From: JAWSVE01 sp050789445
GTDB taxonomy: Bacteria; Pseudomonadota; Gammaproteobacteria; Pseudomonadales; Cellvibrionaceae
Assembly: GCA_050789445.1 (NCBI GenBank)
Contig: JAILXR010000001.1
Location: 1,612,001-1,676,000, forward strand
DNA: 64,000 nucleotides
Direction: 5' to 3'
The position numbers and the translations under genes were made by a program. The notes under the pieces were generated by a model. The model was not told the DNA's origin. It saw nothing but the letters and a program-made list of their open reading frames with translations, and made no database searches. This document shows, in pieces, positions 27,481 through 36,297 of this stretch. The stretch's first letter is position 1. Each line of letters opens with the position of its first letter.

Positions 27481-29820
27481 TCACAACTGCGCATTCAAGA
27501 TCTTTTGAGCTGCAGGTGTTAATAATTGTTCTTTATCTAAAGGCTCCAACAGGGATATGATTTTTTTCTTATCCCCTAAAGCTTGATAAGCTTTAGCCAA
27601 TCCAGTAACCATTTTGGGATTAGTTTTAAGAAGCTCATGCTTATCAGCGAGCAAATCGACTGTTTTTTTATGTCTATCAGAACGATTGTATATTATCGAC
27701 TGATTCACCAAGGCTTTTTCAAAATTCGGATTAACGGACAATACTTTGTCATTACAAGCTTCCGCCAACTCAAGATCTTCATTCTTGAGTGATTTAACGC
27801 CAAGATTATAGAGTCTTATAAGATTGATTCTTGATGAAAAAGCTTCTATAGGAAGCGGAATTAACTCTTTTACAGCCCCGTTTATATCGCCCTGCTTAGT
27901 CAAAATAGTCGATTTCAATATGTGAGCTTCAGCAAACTCTCCATCTAACGTTAGCGCTCTTTCTATTTCATCTAACGCCTTTTCTAATTCACCCTGCTCA
28001 GTCCAAGTCTCGGCCATCAGCATTCGAATATTTTGACGAGTAGGGTCCTCATCCATCAAGTCCTGAAGCCAATTTATCGCCTCTTCATAATTATTTTGTT
28101 TTTTGTGTAATAACGCGAGATTTAATTTAGCAGCCCTATACTCCGGATCAATTTCTATTGCGCGCTCATACAATTTAATGGCTTCTTCAGGTCTGCCTTG
28201 TGAGTTCAAGAGAACGGCATAATTATAATGCCCTACTTTGTGTTTTGGATGATCAGAAAGTAACTCTTCATACTTTTGGACGGACTTAGAAATGTTACCT
28301 GCACGAGAATAAGCCAAGGCCAAACTTAATTTATACTGGCTATTATCTTTATCTAATTTCGATGCATTTCTAAATGCTTCTATCGCTTTCAGCGAATCAT
28401 TAGCTGCTAATAAATTACGTCCTAGCCAATAGTAGATTGTTGGGCTTTTTGAAAACCTTTCTTGTAAACCGGTTAAAACTTGAATTGCCCCTGCATAATC
28501 TTTTAATTCATTCAAAAAATAACTTTTTTGAAGTAGGCTAATCGTTCCTAGCCACTTATTGGGTGTTAGTGCATCTAATTTATTAAGCGCCGAATCAACT
28601 TTCTTATCCTCCCCATAGAAATCTGAGATACTTGAAAAATAAGTAACCCATTGGTCTATTTGATAAGAACCTGCATCAATTGATTTCAGATCTTTAGCTT
28701 GCTCAAGTGTTAACAATTGATATTGTTCAAAATTTTCTGTTGCTATGTCCCACTCTTTGTTTGATATATTTTCCAAACCCATTAAGAAAATTTTCTCTCT
28801 GTCATTGACTCCTTGTTTTCTTAGCCATTGTATTTCTTTACGGGCAGACTGATTTTTATCAAGCGTCAAATATAAATAAGTCAGGGTCCATCTAGAGGAG
28901 ACAAAATTAGGCGCAACACGAGAAATGTGTTCAAGATCGCTCCGCGCCCCATCAAAATCTTGATTCATCCATCGAAGATGCGCGCGGTCATGCAAAGCGG
29001 CTAAATAATCAGGCTGCAATGCTATTGCCCTATCAAATGTCTCTCGAATAATTTTAGGATCATCATTGTTGAGCAATTGAGCATTTGCCAGCTTCCGCCA
29101 AACGGTTGAATCTGTTGGGCGGTATTGAATTGATTTTTCAAAATCTAAAACTGCTTCTGGATATTTTCCCAATTCGATATGACAGGCTCCTCGAGAAGCT
29201 AACGATTTTGCTTTCCGTCTCCCACTGGTTATATCAATAGCGTGTGTAAACTCAACACTCGCCGCTAAAAAATCTTTCTTCTCTACCAACAGCAAACCCA
29301 AATTCATTCGGCTTAACTGATGGCTTGATTGAATCGACAATAGATCTCTGTAAATGCTTATGGCTCTATCTGGCTCACCCAAACTAGAACGAACCCGCGC
29401 CAACTGAAATAGTATATTAATATTGTTTGGTTCTTTTTTTGTTAAACTCTCTAATAAAACCAACGCGTGCTTTAATTTTTTATCCTTACGCAACTGCTTT
29501 GCAATCTCTAGCCAAACTCGATCACTGACTCCTGAATAATCTCTTCGCAAATCAGACATTAAAAAATTAGCATTTTTTTCTTTTGCTATAGCGTCGCTAA
29601 TATTTGAAATTTGTCCTTTATCAAGCTCAGTCAATACTTTTGAATCATCTACGATTTCTTCATCATCAATTTCATTTTCATTGACAATATTAATACTTAG
29701 CGTTGGGTTAGTTGGGACAATCATTTCAATAGCAATTTCACTACCCACAAACAACCCGGCAATCAAAATTGCAGCTAACGTTAAAAACAGTCCATTATCG
29801 CGCCAACGTATCTTTTTCAC
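27481..29820 (-). CDS. Membrane-anchored TPR-repeat protein
   Basis: A 779-residue protein with one N-terminal membrane helix (GLFLTLAAILIAGLFVGSEIAI, positions about 10-31). After it comes a long array of tetratricopeptide repeats, for example ALVLLESLTKKEPNNINIL, AVLDFEKSIQYRPTDSTVW, AIKLYERAIEIDPEYRAAK and ALDEIERALTLDGEFAEAH. The repeats should lie in the periplasm, forming a scaffold. Translation starts at a GTG at 29820 that overlaps the stop of the upstream gene (GTGA), so the two products are made together. No catalytic domain is seen. Confidence 0.85.
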   Translation of the reverse strand: MKKIRWRDNGLFLTLAAILIAGLFVGSEIAIEMIVPTNPTLSINIVNENEIDDEEIVDDSKVLTELDKGQISNISDAIAKEKNANFLMSDLRRDYSGVSDRVWLEIAKQLRKDKKLKHALVLLESLTKKEPNNINILFQLARVRSSLGEPDRAISIYRDLLSIQSSHQLSRMNLGLLLVEKKDFLAASVEFTHAIDITSGRRKAKSLASRGACHIELGKYPEAVLDFEKSIQYRPTDSTVWRKLANAQLLNNDDPKIIRETFDRAIALQPDYLAALHDRAHLRWMNQDFDGARSDLEHISRVAPNFVSSRWTLTYLYLTLDKNQSARKEIQWLRKQGVNDREKIFLMGLENISNKEWDIATENFEQYQLLTLEQAKDLKSIDAGSYQIDQWVTYFSSISDFYGEDKKVDSALNKLDALTPNKWLGTISLLQKSYFLNELKDYAGAIQVLTGLQERFSKSPTIYYWLGRNLLAANDSLKAIEAFRNASKLDKDNSQYKLSLALAYSRAGNISKSVQKYEELLSDHPKHKVGHYNYAVLLNSQGRPEEAIKLYERAIEIDPEYRAAKLNLALLHKKQNNYEEAINWLQDLMDEDPTRQNIRMLMAETWTEQGELEKALDEIERALTLDGEFAEAHILKSTILTKQGDINGAVKELIPLPIEAFSSRINLIRLYNLGVKSLKNEDLELAEACNDKVLSVNPNFEKALVNQSIIYNRSDRHKKTVDLLADKHELLKTNPKMVTGLAKAYQALGDKKKIISLLEPLDKEQLLTPAAQKILNAQL

Positions 29821-32288
29821 ACTGGCACCACGCCTGACTCGAACTTCCCAATTAAATCACCAATGCCTTTATCTCGAACGTTTTGAATTTCCAAACCCGG
29901 TCTCGCATTAATTTCTAAGATAAGCGGCCCAATATTAGTATCTATACACACATCAACACCTAAGTAACCCAGTGGAACCGCGTCATAACATTTCTCAGAA
30001 ATCGTAACAATGTCTTGCCAGAAAGGAATTTCAATACCACACAGTTGTTGCTTTGTATCAGGATGAGTTTCTATCTCTTTTCCATGTAATTGAGCTCGAT
30101 TTGTAACACCACTTTCAATATCAATGGCAACTCCGATCGCACCTTGATGCAAGTTTGCTTTCCCATTCGATTCAGATGTTGGAACACGCCACATGCTTGC
30201 GATAGCTTTTCCGTCGTGAACAATCACTCGGATATCGCTTAAACCATAGGGAGAAATTGTATTGAGTAAATCATGTTGAACCAAGAAAGGCTCTATGAAT
30301 GCAGTATCTGCCTTACCATCAGAAGAAAAACTTCCAGCAATAATTTCTTGAATATGGCGCCGAATACCTTCCAAAGAAATAATAGACCCACCAGCTTGTT
30401 TCCAGCCATTTGAGACCTTTTCTCTTATCACTAAAATGCCACGACCCTGACTACCACGATTGGGTTTAATCACAAAAGAATGTAAATCTTCTAACTCTTT
30501 TTCTAAATTTTGACATTCTAATTGTCCGCTATATTCATGAATCGTTTCAGGAACAGGAACACCAGCTTCCAATAACACCTCTTTTGCTCTTAGTTTATCG
30601 TTTGCCAGCTGGATCAAATGCTTTGGATTTTTATCGAGAACAACATTACGATTACGCGCATTAATACTCAACAGATCGCCTTTCGAACCTCTAATCAAAC
30701 GTGAGAATCTAAAGTACTCACTGACTCGAACACCCGTCCAGCGACCAATAAAGATCTGCCCCGCCAAAACAAACAGAAAGCACTCAGGATAAATGGCAAA
30801 TAATCCACGCAATAACAATGAGCCAAAAACAAAATAGCAAATAATGATAATCAACAAAGAGCCCAAAGCGTTTGAAAGTATTTCTTTCCAGCTCGCATCC
30901 TCAACAAGATGATGCAATCGTTCTGCAGTAAAAGAAATAATAACAACAGGGAAAAGTGCGACAACACCCAAACCATAGCTGCTTTGCCTGAGATCGAGAA
31001 AACTAATGACAAATAAAAATACTAAAGTGACGCCTGTAATCACCGCGGCAAGCCGAGGGACTTTTAGCAATTTCACATGATCGAGACCACGATGCATAAG
31101 AAAAGCGATGGCTAAAACGGCGGTAAAAACAATGACGCCCAATTGTAATCCAGTATATCGACAAGCGGCCGCAACCAGCATTGGCATAAATATGCCGAAA
31201 GAACCTAGACCTACAATGTTCCTAAAAAATGTAATGCATAATGCGCAAAGCGGGAAGAGCAAAAATATACTGGCTGTATTTTCTTCAAGGCCAAGTAAAG
31301 CTAGTAATGCAATCACATTTAATCGATCGGCTCTCTCCGGAACGGCTAAGCCTGATTGCACACCGGCTGCAATTTTATTAGAACGAATCTCAAATTCGTA
31401 ATCAAAACTAATATTTCTAGTATGCTTAAATAAGACCTCATCGCCCCGATACAATTCGAGATAGCGAGCGGGTAAAAAAGCAAAATGTCCGTTAGTCGGA
31501 TCGAAAGGAACCCAATGCTCCCCTACATATACTTCTACCCATTGGTGCGACGTTTTTTTTGGTCCACCTTCTAAAATAACGCCGCCCACTAAACGGGCGG
31601 GAATTTTATTGAGCCGTGCTAAAGCTACAAATAAACGGCTTTTTCCGTTGCAACTCGCCTGCTTCAACCTCAAAGCAGTTAGGGCATCGGTCATACCTTT
31701 AAAAGGGACGCTCGACAGTTCGTTATAAGTGTAATAAAAAATTGCGGTTAGTAATGGCAGCATTTCTTGAGATGCAGAAGGCTTTATCGTATCCCATAAG
31801 TTAGACACTTCGGGATGATTAACCTGTACGGCCTCAGTAGGAGCGAGATATTCCTGAAAGGCTTCAGAATACTTTGTTGGCACGGTGAGATCTGGAGAGA
31901 TGTTAAAACGTGTAGCTTGTTGGGCGATTTTTGCTCGGTAAACCACTTTGTGTGAGCCTGTTAACTCAGACCCTTCCCAGACAGCTAATCGTCCACTCGG
32001 TATATCGTCCAAACGATAATCTAACAAGCCAGATTGAATTGTCTGTTCAATAATATTTTGTCGGTTATTATTTTGTGGTACATAGGTTGTGATACTTATG
32101 TCTTGATCGTTTACATCATAAAACATCGACAAGGTGAATTGTTTCACTTCAAGAGGAAGTAGCTGTTTTACTCTACTGGGCTGTTGTGAAACATGCAGTA
32201 TCAATAAAAACAATGCTATAAAAAAAACCCACAAATCAGGTTTTTCTTGAATGGATTGGCTCAACGAATTTATTTTTGTTCGAGTCAT
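29817..32288 (-). CDS. Transglutaminase-like / multi-helix membrane / ATP-grasp ligase fusion
   Basis: An 823-residue fusion, first gene of the operon. An N-terminal helix (about 20-33) precedes a periplasmic region. A transglutaminase-like core follows with Cys213 in QASCNGKSRLF, His248 in TSHQWVEVYV and Asp263 in PFDPTNG. About seven membrane helices follow (about 325-520). A cytosolic ATP-grasp domain occupies about 540-823: LRAKEVLLEAGVPVPET, VIKPNRGSQGRGILVI (ATP-binding Lys and Gly-rich loop), SDIRVIVHDG and LILEINARPGLEIQN (metal ligands). In other bacteria the transglutaminase-7TM protein and the RimK-like ligase are usually separate neighbouring genes. The role is unknown; amide-bond formation on an envelope peptide or polymer is the natural inference. 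Confidence 0.87.
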   Translation of the reverse strand: MTRTKINSLSQSIQEKPDLWVFFIALFLLILHVSQQPSRVKQLLPLEVKQFTLSMFYDVNDQDISITTYVPQNNNRQNIIEQTIQSGLLDYRLDDIPSGRLAVWEGSELTGSHKVVYRAKIAQQATRFNISPDLTVPTKYSEAFQEYLAPTEAVQVNHPEVSNLWDTIKPSASQEMLPLLTAIFYYTYNELSSVPFKGMTDALTALRLKQASCNGKSRLFVALARLNKIPARLVGGVILEGGPKKTSHQWVEVYVGEHWVPFDPTNGHFAFLPARYLELYRGDEVLFKHTRNISFDYEFEIRSNKIAAGVQSGLAVPERADRLNVIALLALLGLEENTASIFLLFPLCALCITFFRNIVGLGSFGIFMPMLVAAACRYTGLQLGVIVFTAVLAIAFLMHRGLDHVKLLKVPRLAAVITGVTLVFLFVISFLDLRQSSYGLGVVALFPVVIISFTAERLHHLVEDASWKEILSNALGSLLIIIICYFVFGSLLLRGLFAIYPECFLFVLAGQIFIGRWTGVRVSEYFRFSRLIRGSKGDLLSINARNRNVVLDKNPKHLIQLANDKLRAKEVLLEAGVPVPETIHEYSGQLECQNLEKELEDLHSFVIKPNRGSQGRGILVIREKVSNGWKQAGGSIISLEGIRRHIQEIIAGSFSSDGKADTAFIEPFLVQHDLLNTISPYGLSDIRVIVHDGKAIASMWRVPTSESNGKANLHQGAIGVAIDIESGVTNRAQLHGKEIETHPDTKQQLCGIEIPFWQDIVTISEKCYDAVPLGYLGVDVCIDTNIGPLILEINARPGLEIQNVRDKGIGDLIGKFESGVVPV

Positions 32289-32646
32289 ATAAAACTCTTG
32301 AGTGCGGGATAAATGTTTGCGAAGGGCAAATATAGGGTTACAACTAACAGCTTATTCATGAACGTCCAAATATGTTTACTGATGCTGAGTCTCTTTACTT
32401 CAACAACGAATAAGTCTTAAAACAACTCGATACTACTAGAGCCATCCATTCTGATTTTGTTGATATGAAGTCATCATGAAAGTGTTTAACATTTTGATTC
32501 GACATCCATAATAGAGAAAAGATCTAGACCAGATTTTTAGTCTATCTTTTAAGCGATCTAATTTCAGGGGGTAACTCACAATTCAAATATATAAACCCTC
32601 TGAATATAACCATACTTACAACAATTGCTTATAAATTAACCAAGGG
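32289..32646. other. Intergenic region upstream of the envelope operon
   Basis: About 360 AT-rich bases between the fusion-gene start and the amidohydrolase stop. It should contain the operon promoter and the amidohydrolase 3' flank. I see no gene, clear hairpin terminator or recognisable operator. Confidence 0.4.
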
Positions 32647-33666
32647 CTAATCGCCCAAACGATAAATTCGTTCTGCATTCCCATAAAATAACGCATGCTT
32701 TTCTGAATCAGTGAATTCTGCTGCCATTTTTTTAAATGCATTCCAAATAACATGATAAGACAACGACCACTTATCAACAGGAAAGTTACTTTCAAATAAG
32801 CATCTCTCAACACCAAAACATTCTACAGCATGTAAATAATACCGCTTTTGGGTTTCAACGATCTCATCTGACGTAGGTGGAACATCGCGCAAATTCCAGC
32901 CGAATCCGTTATCAGGCATTGCAAGCCCTCCTAATTTCGCATAAACATTTTCACATTTTGCGATATCAGCAATATCTTTTTTCCATTGTTCAAAAATTTC
33001 TTCCCTTTGCCCCTCATAAGGGCCGACACCAAGTGGCGTTCCAAAATGATCTAAAATGATAGTCGTTTCAGGTGCAGCTTTTGCTAATTCAATAAAGTCT
33101 CGATTTTGATGATGATAGTGCCATGTATCATAGGTCAAACCTTTGTGACCCAATCTAGTAACACCTTTTTGAAAGCTTTTGTCGAGGTAAAGGCCTTTTT
33201 TCTGCCTAGGCTTTATGAATAAAAAATCGTTATTATTCTCAAAGGCTCCTGACTGGCGAATCCCTCTAAAGCGACCTTTGGCTGATTCCTCATGAGCACT
33301 CAACACCTCATCCAATAACGACTCTTCAAGCATCAAATCAGCATAAGCCACTATTCCAGCAATACGGGCTTTGTTACCGCCAGCTTGATCGCTCTCTTCC
33401 GCAATTTTTGTGACAAACTGCGTTTCCCCTATCGGGCGAAGATGCTCTGGCCCCTCGTTCAAGTAATGAGCATGGCATTCTATAAATACTGTTTTCTGGA
33501 TGTTATGACCACTTTCAGTATCACCCCAGAAATCAGGCAATAAATAGTCATTCGGTCTACCTGTCCATAGATGATGATGAGGGTCGATAATCGGAAGGTC
33601 AGGCTCCACAATTTCTTCTTCAACTGACAACAACCAATCATCCGAATCATGTATTATTTTGTTCAT
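32647..33666 (-). CDS. Amidohydrolase 2 family TIM-barrel hydrolase
   Basis: A 339-residue protein of the amidohydrolase-related family that includes 2-pyrone-4,6-dicarboxylate and lactone hydrolases. The N-terminal metal motif is IIDPHHHLW (about 26-34). Further family landmarks are VFIECHAHY, FRGIRQSGA, TTIILDHFGTPLG and the C-terminal CLFESNFPVDKW, with the metal-binding region before FYGNAERIY. AAAGG lies close before the ATG. It appears monocistronic and has no operon partner that would reveal the substrate. Confidence 0.87.
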   Translation of the reverse strand: MNKIIHDSDDWLLSVEEEIVEPDLPIIDPHHHLWTGRPNDYLLPDFWGDTESGHNIQKTVFIECHAHYLNEGPEHLRPIGETQFVTKIAEESDQAGGNKARIAGIVAYADLMLEESLLDEVLSAHEESAKGRFRGIRQSGAFENNNDFLFIKPRQKKGLYLDKSFQKGVTRLGHKGLTYDTWHYHHQNRDFIELAKAAPETTIILDHFGTPLGVGPYEGQREEIFEQWKKDIADIAKCENVYAKLGGLAMPDNGFGWNLRDVPPTSDEIVETQKRYYLHAVECFGVERCLFESNFPVDKWSLSYHVIWNAFKKMAAEFTDSEKHALFYGNAERIYRLGD

Positions 33667-34044
33667 AGAAAGCCTTTCTTATTAATTAGTCATCATAGGG
33701 ATCTCCCTCTACCGACCAATTAGTAGGGGTCACATATTGTGCGCCAAAAACATCGACAAATTACCATCAAAAAATGTTACCCGGACAGAGTAACAAAGCC
33801 TACTACTTTACCACGAGGAACTCAGGTTAGATGGCACGAAATCCAACACTTTGATCAGAACAGGCTCAAGCAACTGACTTTAATCAGTGACTAGACCCAC
33901 CACCATCGGTAAACTAGCGGCCTTAGGACGACCTTGCAAAATAGATCTGATATTGCGAGGCCTTAAACGGACAACGATTGTTCGCGTCACATTTATTTTG
34001 TCGTGTAACTTAAATTCCCTCTACTACTATTACATCGAGCTATT
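33667..34044. other. Divergent intergenic region, amidohydrolase / cyclase
   Basis: About 380 bases. A short direct repeat GGCCTTA occurs at 33919-33925 and 33959-33965. The imperfect pair CCTTGCA/TGCGAGG lies between about 33932 and 33960. No gene or RNA was recognised. Confidence 0.35.
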
Positions 34045-34971
34045 GTGAGCACTCCCACATCGAGTCAAATTGACGGCACTCCATTACAGGCAATAATGTT
34101 TGCTGATGTATCAGGTAGCTCCGCTCTGTATAAACGCCAAGGGAACCTGAAAGCAAAACAGCTGATTGATACTGCAATCAATTTAATGAAAAGTATCACT
34201 CTAACCAATAGCGGCTCGGTCGTAAAAACCATTGGTGATGAAGTCATGGCGAGGTTTAATACTCCAGAAGATGCTTGCCGAGCCGCCAGTGAAATACAAC
34301 AACAATGTAGCCTAGCAACGGCAAATGAGGAAGAACAAGGGCTTGCGATCAGAATAGGAATGGATTTTGGTCGGACGGTTCTAGATGGAAGCGATATCTT
34401 CGGTGATACGGTCAACGATGCCGCTCATGTAGCCCATATTGCACGTCCCAATCAAATCGTCATCACCCAATCAATGGTTAATGCGCTGCCTCCCAATTTT
34501 CAAGAGCAATGCCAAGAATTTGATCGAATTAAAATAAAAGGCGAAGCAAAAAAAAGCCTCATCTATCGATTCGTTTGGGAACAATCTAGCGAAGATCATA
34601 GCGCGACAATGGTGATGGCCATCAATCACATCACTCAAAAAATCGATGCGAATATTTTGCAGCTCGATTACAACAACAAAGTTGTAGCAGTCTCATCAGA
34701 AACACTCCCTTTTATTATTGGAAGAGATCATCGTATTGCAAACCTTCATATCGATTCAAGTCTTGCATCCAGAGATCATTGTCACATTGTGATGCAACGA
34801 GGAAAATTTGTTCTTGTTGATCACAGTACCAATGGTACTTATATCAAGGCACCAGACCAGCCAGAAATATACTTACGACGCGAACAGCTTCCCTTAATTG
34901 GAGAAGGAACTATTTCTATTGGAAGGCGTGCAGCTCAAGCTCCCGAGCTTACAATCACCTACTCCTTATAA
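34045..34971 (+). CDS. Class III nucleotide cyclase with C-terminal FHA domain
   Basis: A 308-residue cytosolic protein starting at GTG. Residues about 12-180 form a class III adenylate/guanylate cyclase domain. The metal Asp residues are in FADVSGSS (Asp21) and KTIGDEVMARF (Asp65), and the substrate-binding region is DTVNDAAHVAHIA. The transition-state Arg normally found four residues after the Asn of VN is replaced by His here, so activity is uncertain. Residues about 210-300 form an FHA phosphothreonine-binding domain: FIIGRDHRIANL, SSLASRDHCHIVM and DHSTNGTYI. The FHA half suggests control by a Ser/Thr kinase. The fusion kinase-phosphatase about 18 kb away is one candidate. Confidence 0.9.
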   Translation: MSTPTSSQIDGTPLQAIMFADVSGSSALYKRQGNLKAKQLIDTAINLMKSITLTNSGSVVKTIGDEVMARFNTPEDACRAASEIQQQCSLATANEEEQGLAIRIGMDFGRTVLDGSDIFGDTVNDAAHVAHIARPNQIVITQSMVNALPPNFQEQCQEFDRIKIKGEAKKSLIYRFVWEQSSEDHSATMVMAINHITQKIDANILQLDYNNKVVAVSSETLPFIIGRDHRIANLHIDSSLASRDHCHIVMQRGKFVLVDHSTNGTYIKAPDQPEIYLRREQLPLIGEGTISIGRRAAQAPELTITYSL

Positions 34972-35164
34972 GCTGGCCAAGCCACTTTTCTCTGGGTCGA
35001 GTTTTTATTGCATCTAGTTTCACCATGAGTATTTACACTCAAAACACTAAACAACTCGTTTAAAAATTTAAACCCCATTCAAAAAATTCAAATAATCCAA
35101 TAAAAACATTGGTACATACGAAATACACTCAAAGAAACAACCTAAAAATTAAAAATCTATAATC

Positions 35165-35791
35165 TTAGGCTGACGCGGCAAGTTGATTATTACATTTCAA
35201 CCTTGCTTTAATTCTACTTAAGCTTTCTGGCGTAACGCCAAAATAAGACGCTAGTTGATAACCTGGTATTTTTTTCACCACATTTAGCGGAAGCTCGCCC
35301 TCACCAAGAAGACAAGCCGTAATATCACTTTCGATCAATTTTTCAAGACGCTTATAAAATTGAACATGATGATGTTCATTCTCAACCAGTAATAATGTCA
35401 AAAGATTTGGGTGACGCTGTAAAAGTGAAAAGAAATCATCTCCACTTATACGACTTACATAAACATCAGTGACTGCCGAAATTGAACAAACAGCTGACGT
35501 TTTTTTCTGAGCAGGAGAAACGAAACCGCATGTGTCAGGGGCATACCTAAAGGTCAGATTCAAGGATGCTCCTTTATCGCGCTTAACATACTCTCTTACA
35601 ACACCTTCCATCAAAAAATAAAAATAATGTGATTCTTTTTCAGCTTCTTGTAATACTGAATTTTTTTTCAAATATATCACTTCAGAAACATCGGCAATTG
35701 CTTGCAATGTCGAATCCGGCACCTCCAATCTTTTTGAGAAATATGTTCTTAAAAAATCCAGATTGCCACCATCCAAGTCACATAAACTCAT
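35165..35791 (-). CDS. Crp/Fnr family transcriptional regulator
   Basis: A regulator of about 208 residues. An N-terminal cyclic-nucleotide-binding-type beta-roll (about 25-130) contains VIYLKKNSVLQEAEKESHY and YFLMEGVVREYV. A dimerisation helix follows, then a short C-terminal helix-turn-helix, IPGYQLASYFGVTPESLSRIKARL (positions about 177-200). It lacks the N-terminal Cys cluster of FNR and the strict cAMP-pocket signature of CRP, so the ligand is unknown. The ATG at 35791 has AAGGTG seven bases upstream and is preferred to a TTG at 35797. It faces away from the cyclase-FHA gene, 193 bp from its end, so a functional link through a cyclic nucleotide is possible but unproven. Confidence 0.88.
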   Translation of the reverse strand: MSLCDLDGGNLDFLRTYFSKRLEVPDSTLQAIADVSEVIYLKKNSVLQEAEKESHYFYFLMEGVVREYVKRDKGASLNLTFRYAPDTCGFVSPAQKKTSAVCSISAVTDVYVSRISGDDFFSLLQRHPNLLTLLLVENEHHHVQFYKRLEKLIESDITACLLGEGELPLNVVKKIPGYQLASYFGVTPESLSRIKARLKCNNQLAASA

Positions 35792-35869
35792 CCACAAACA
35801 CCTTTAGTATAATTATTGATTTATATAAATGACAAAAACCAATAAATTTAGCTTTCAAGTTAAACGAGG

Positions 35870-35914
35870 ATATTATCAAAGGTTAAACTAGCGTTCCTTA
35901 CCATTTGATAATAT
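35870..35914. repeat. Inverted repeat upstream of the Crp/Fnr gene
   Basis: Perfect 11-base arms ATATTATCAAA (35870-35880) and TTTGATAATAT (35904-35914) enclose 23 bases, and an inner GGT/ACC pair can extend the stem. It is 79 bases before the regulator start codon and could be its own operator or a leader hairpin. Confidence 0.55.
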
Positions 35915-36187
35915 AAGTCCATGTGACTGAACTATTTCTATAAAATATTATGACGACGAATTCAGGTAACAAAAAATACCATCTTCCAAAAACTCGGTAA
36001 TTCTTGGTATCAGCTCACAAAAAATAAAACTTCTTAGAATAATTTCATTCTAAATATATTTTTTTATTTCATTCCTGCTAAAAAACAACTATTTTCAATG
36101 GTGCCACTATTATAAATGTAAGCAGCCACTCACAGCCTAGGCGTTCATATTAATAAGAATATTGATATATCGGAAAAAAATTTAAAA

Positions 36188-36206
36188 TGACTAGTTGTTC
36201 TAGTCA
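36188..36206. promoter_or_regulatory. Palindromic candidate operator
   Basis: TGACTAG-TTGTT-CTAGTCA is a perfect 7-5-7 palindrome about 90 bases before the start of the exported hypothetical protein. Its length and symmetry suit a dimeric regulator. Confidence 0.4.
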
Positions 36207-36284
36207 AACAATAAGAATATTTACTTCTAACTAAACAGCTTCCCAACTAAATACCCATAAGGCAAGATATCATTATCAATCGAT

Positions 36285-36294
36285 AGGAGGTGAT
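36285..36294 (+). promoter_or_regulatory. Full-length Shine-Dalgarno sequence of the 36298 gene
   Basis: AGGAGGTGAT is complementary over ten bases to the usual 16S rRNA 3' end, with seven bases between GGAGG and the ATG at 36298. This is the strongest ribosome site I saw in the window and fixes the start of an otherwise unrecognised gene. Confidence 0.8.
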
Positions 36295-36297
36295 ACC

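Larger units (their letters stand above)
35792..36297. other. AT-rich divergent intergenic region with two symmetric elements
   Basis: About 500 bases, among the most AT-rich of the window. It holds a long hairpin at 35870-35914 and a perfect palindrome at 36188-36206, each listed separately. A strong ribosome site at 36285-36294 precedes the next gene. No further gene was seen. Confidence 0.45.

Noticed and set aside
29817..32288. Frameshift or misassembly explaining the transglutaminase-ATP-grasp fusion
   Set aside because: The frame is open throughout, with a smooth linker after the last membrane helix and normal composition, so I treat it as a genuine fusion.
32616..32816. Leftward 66-codon frame overlapping the end of the amidohydrolase gene
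   Set aside because: It is another frame of the same strand; the amidohydrolase motifs continue through the region.
33919..33965. GGCCTTA direct repeat before the cyclase gene
   Set aside because: Only seven bases long with two copies; expected by chance and listed only as intergenic content.
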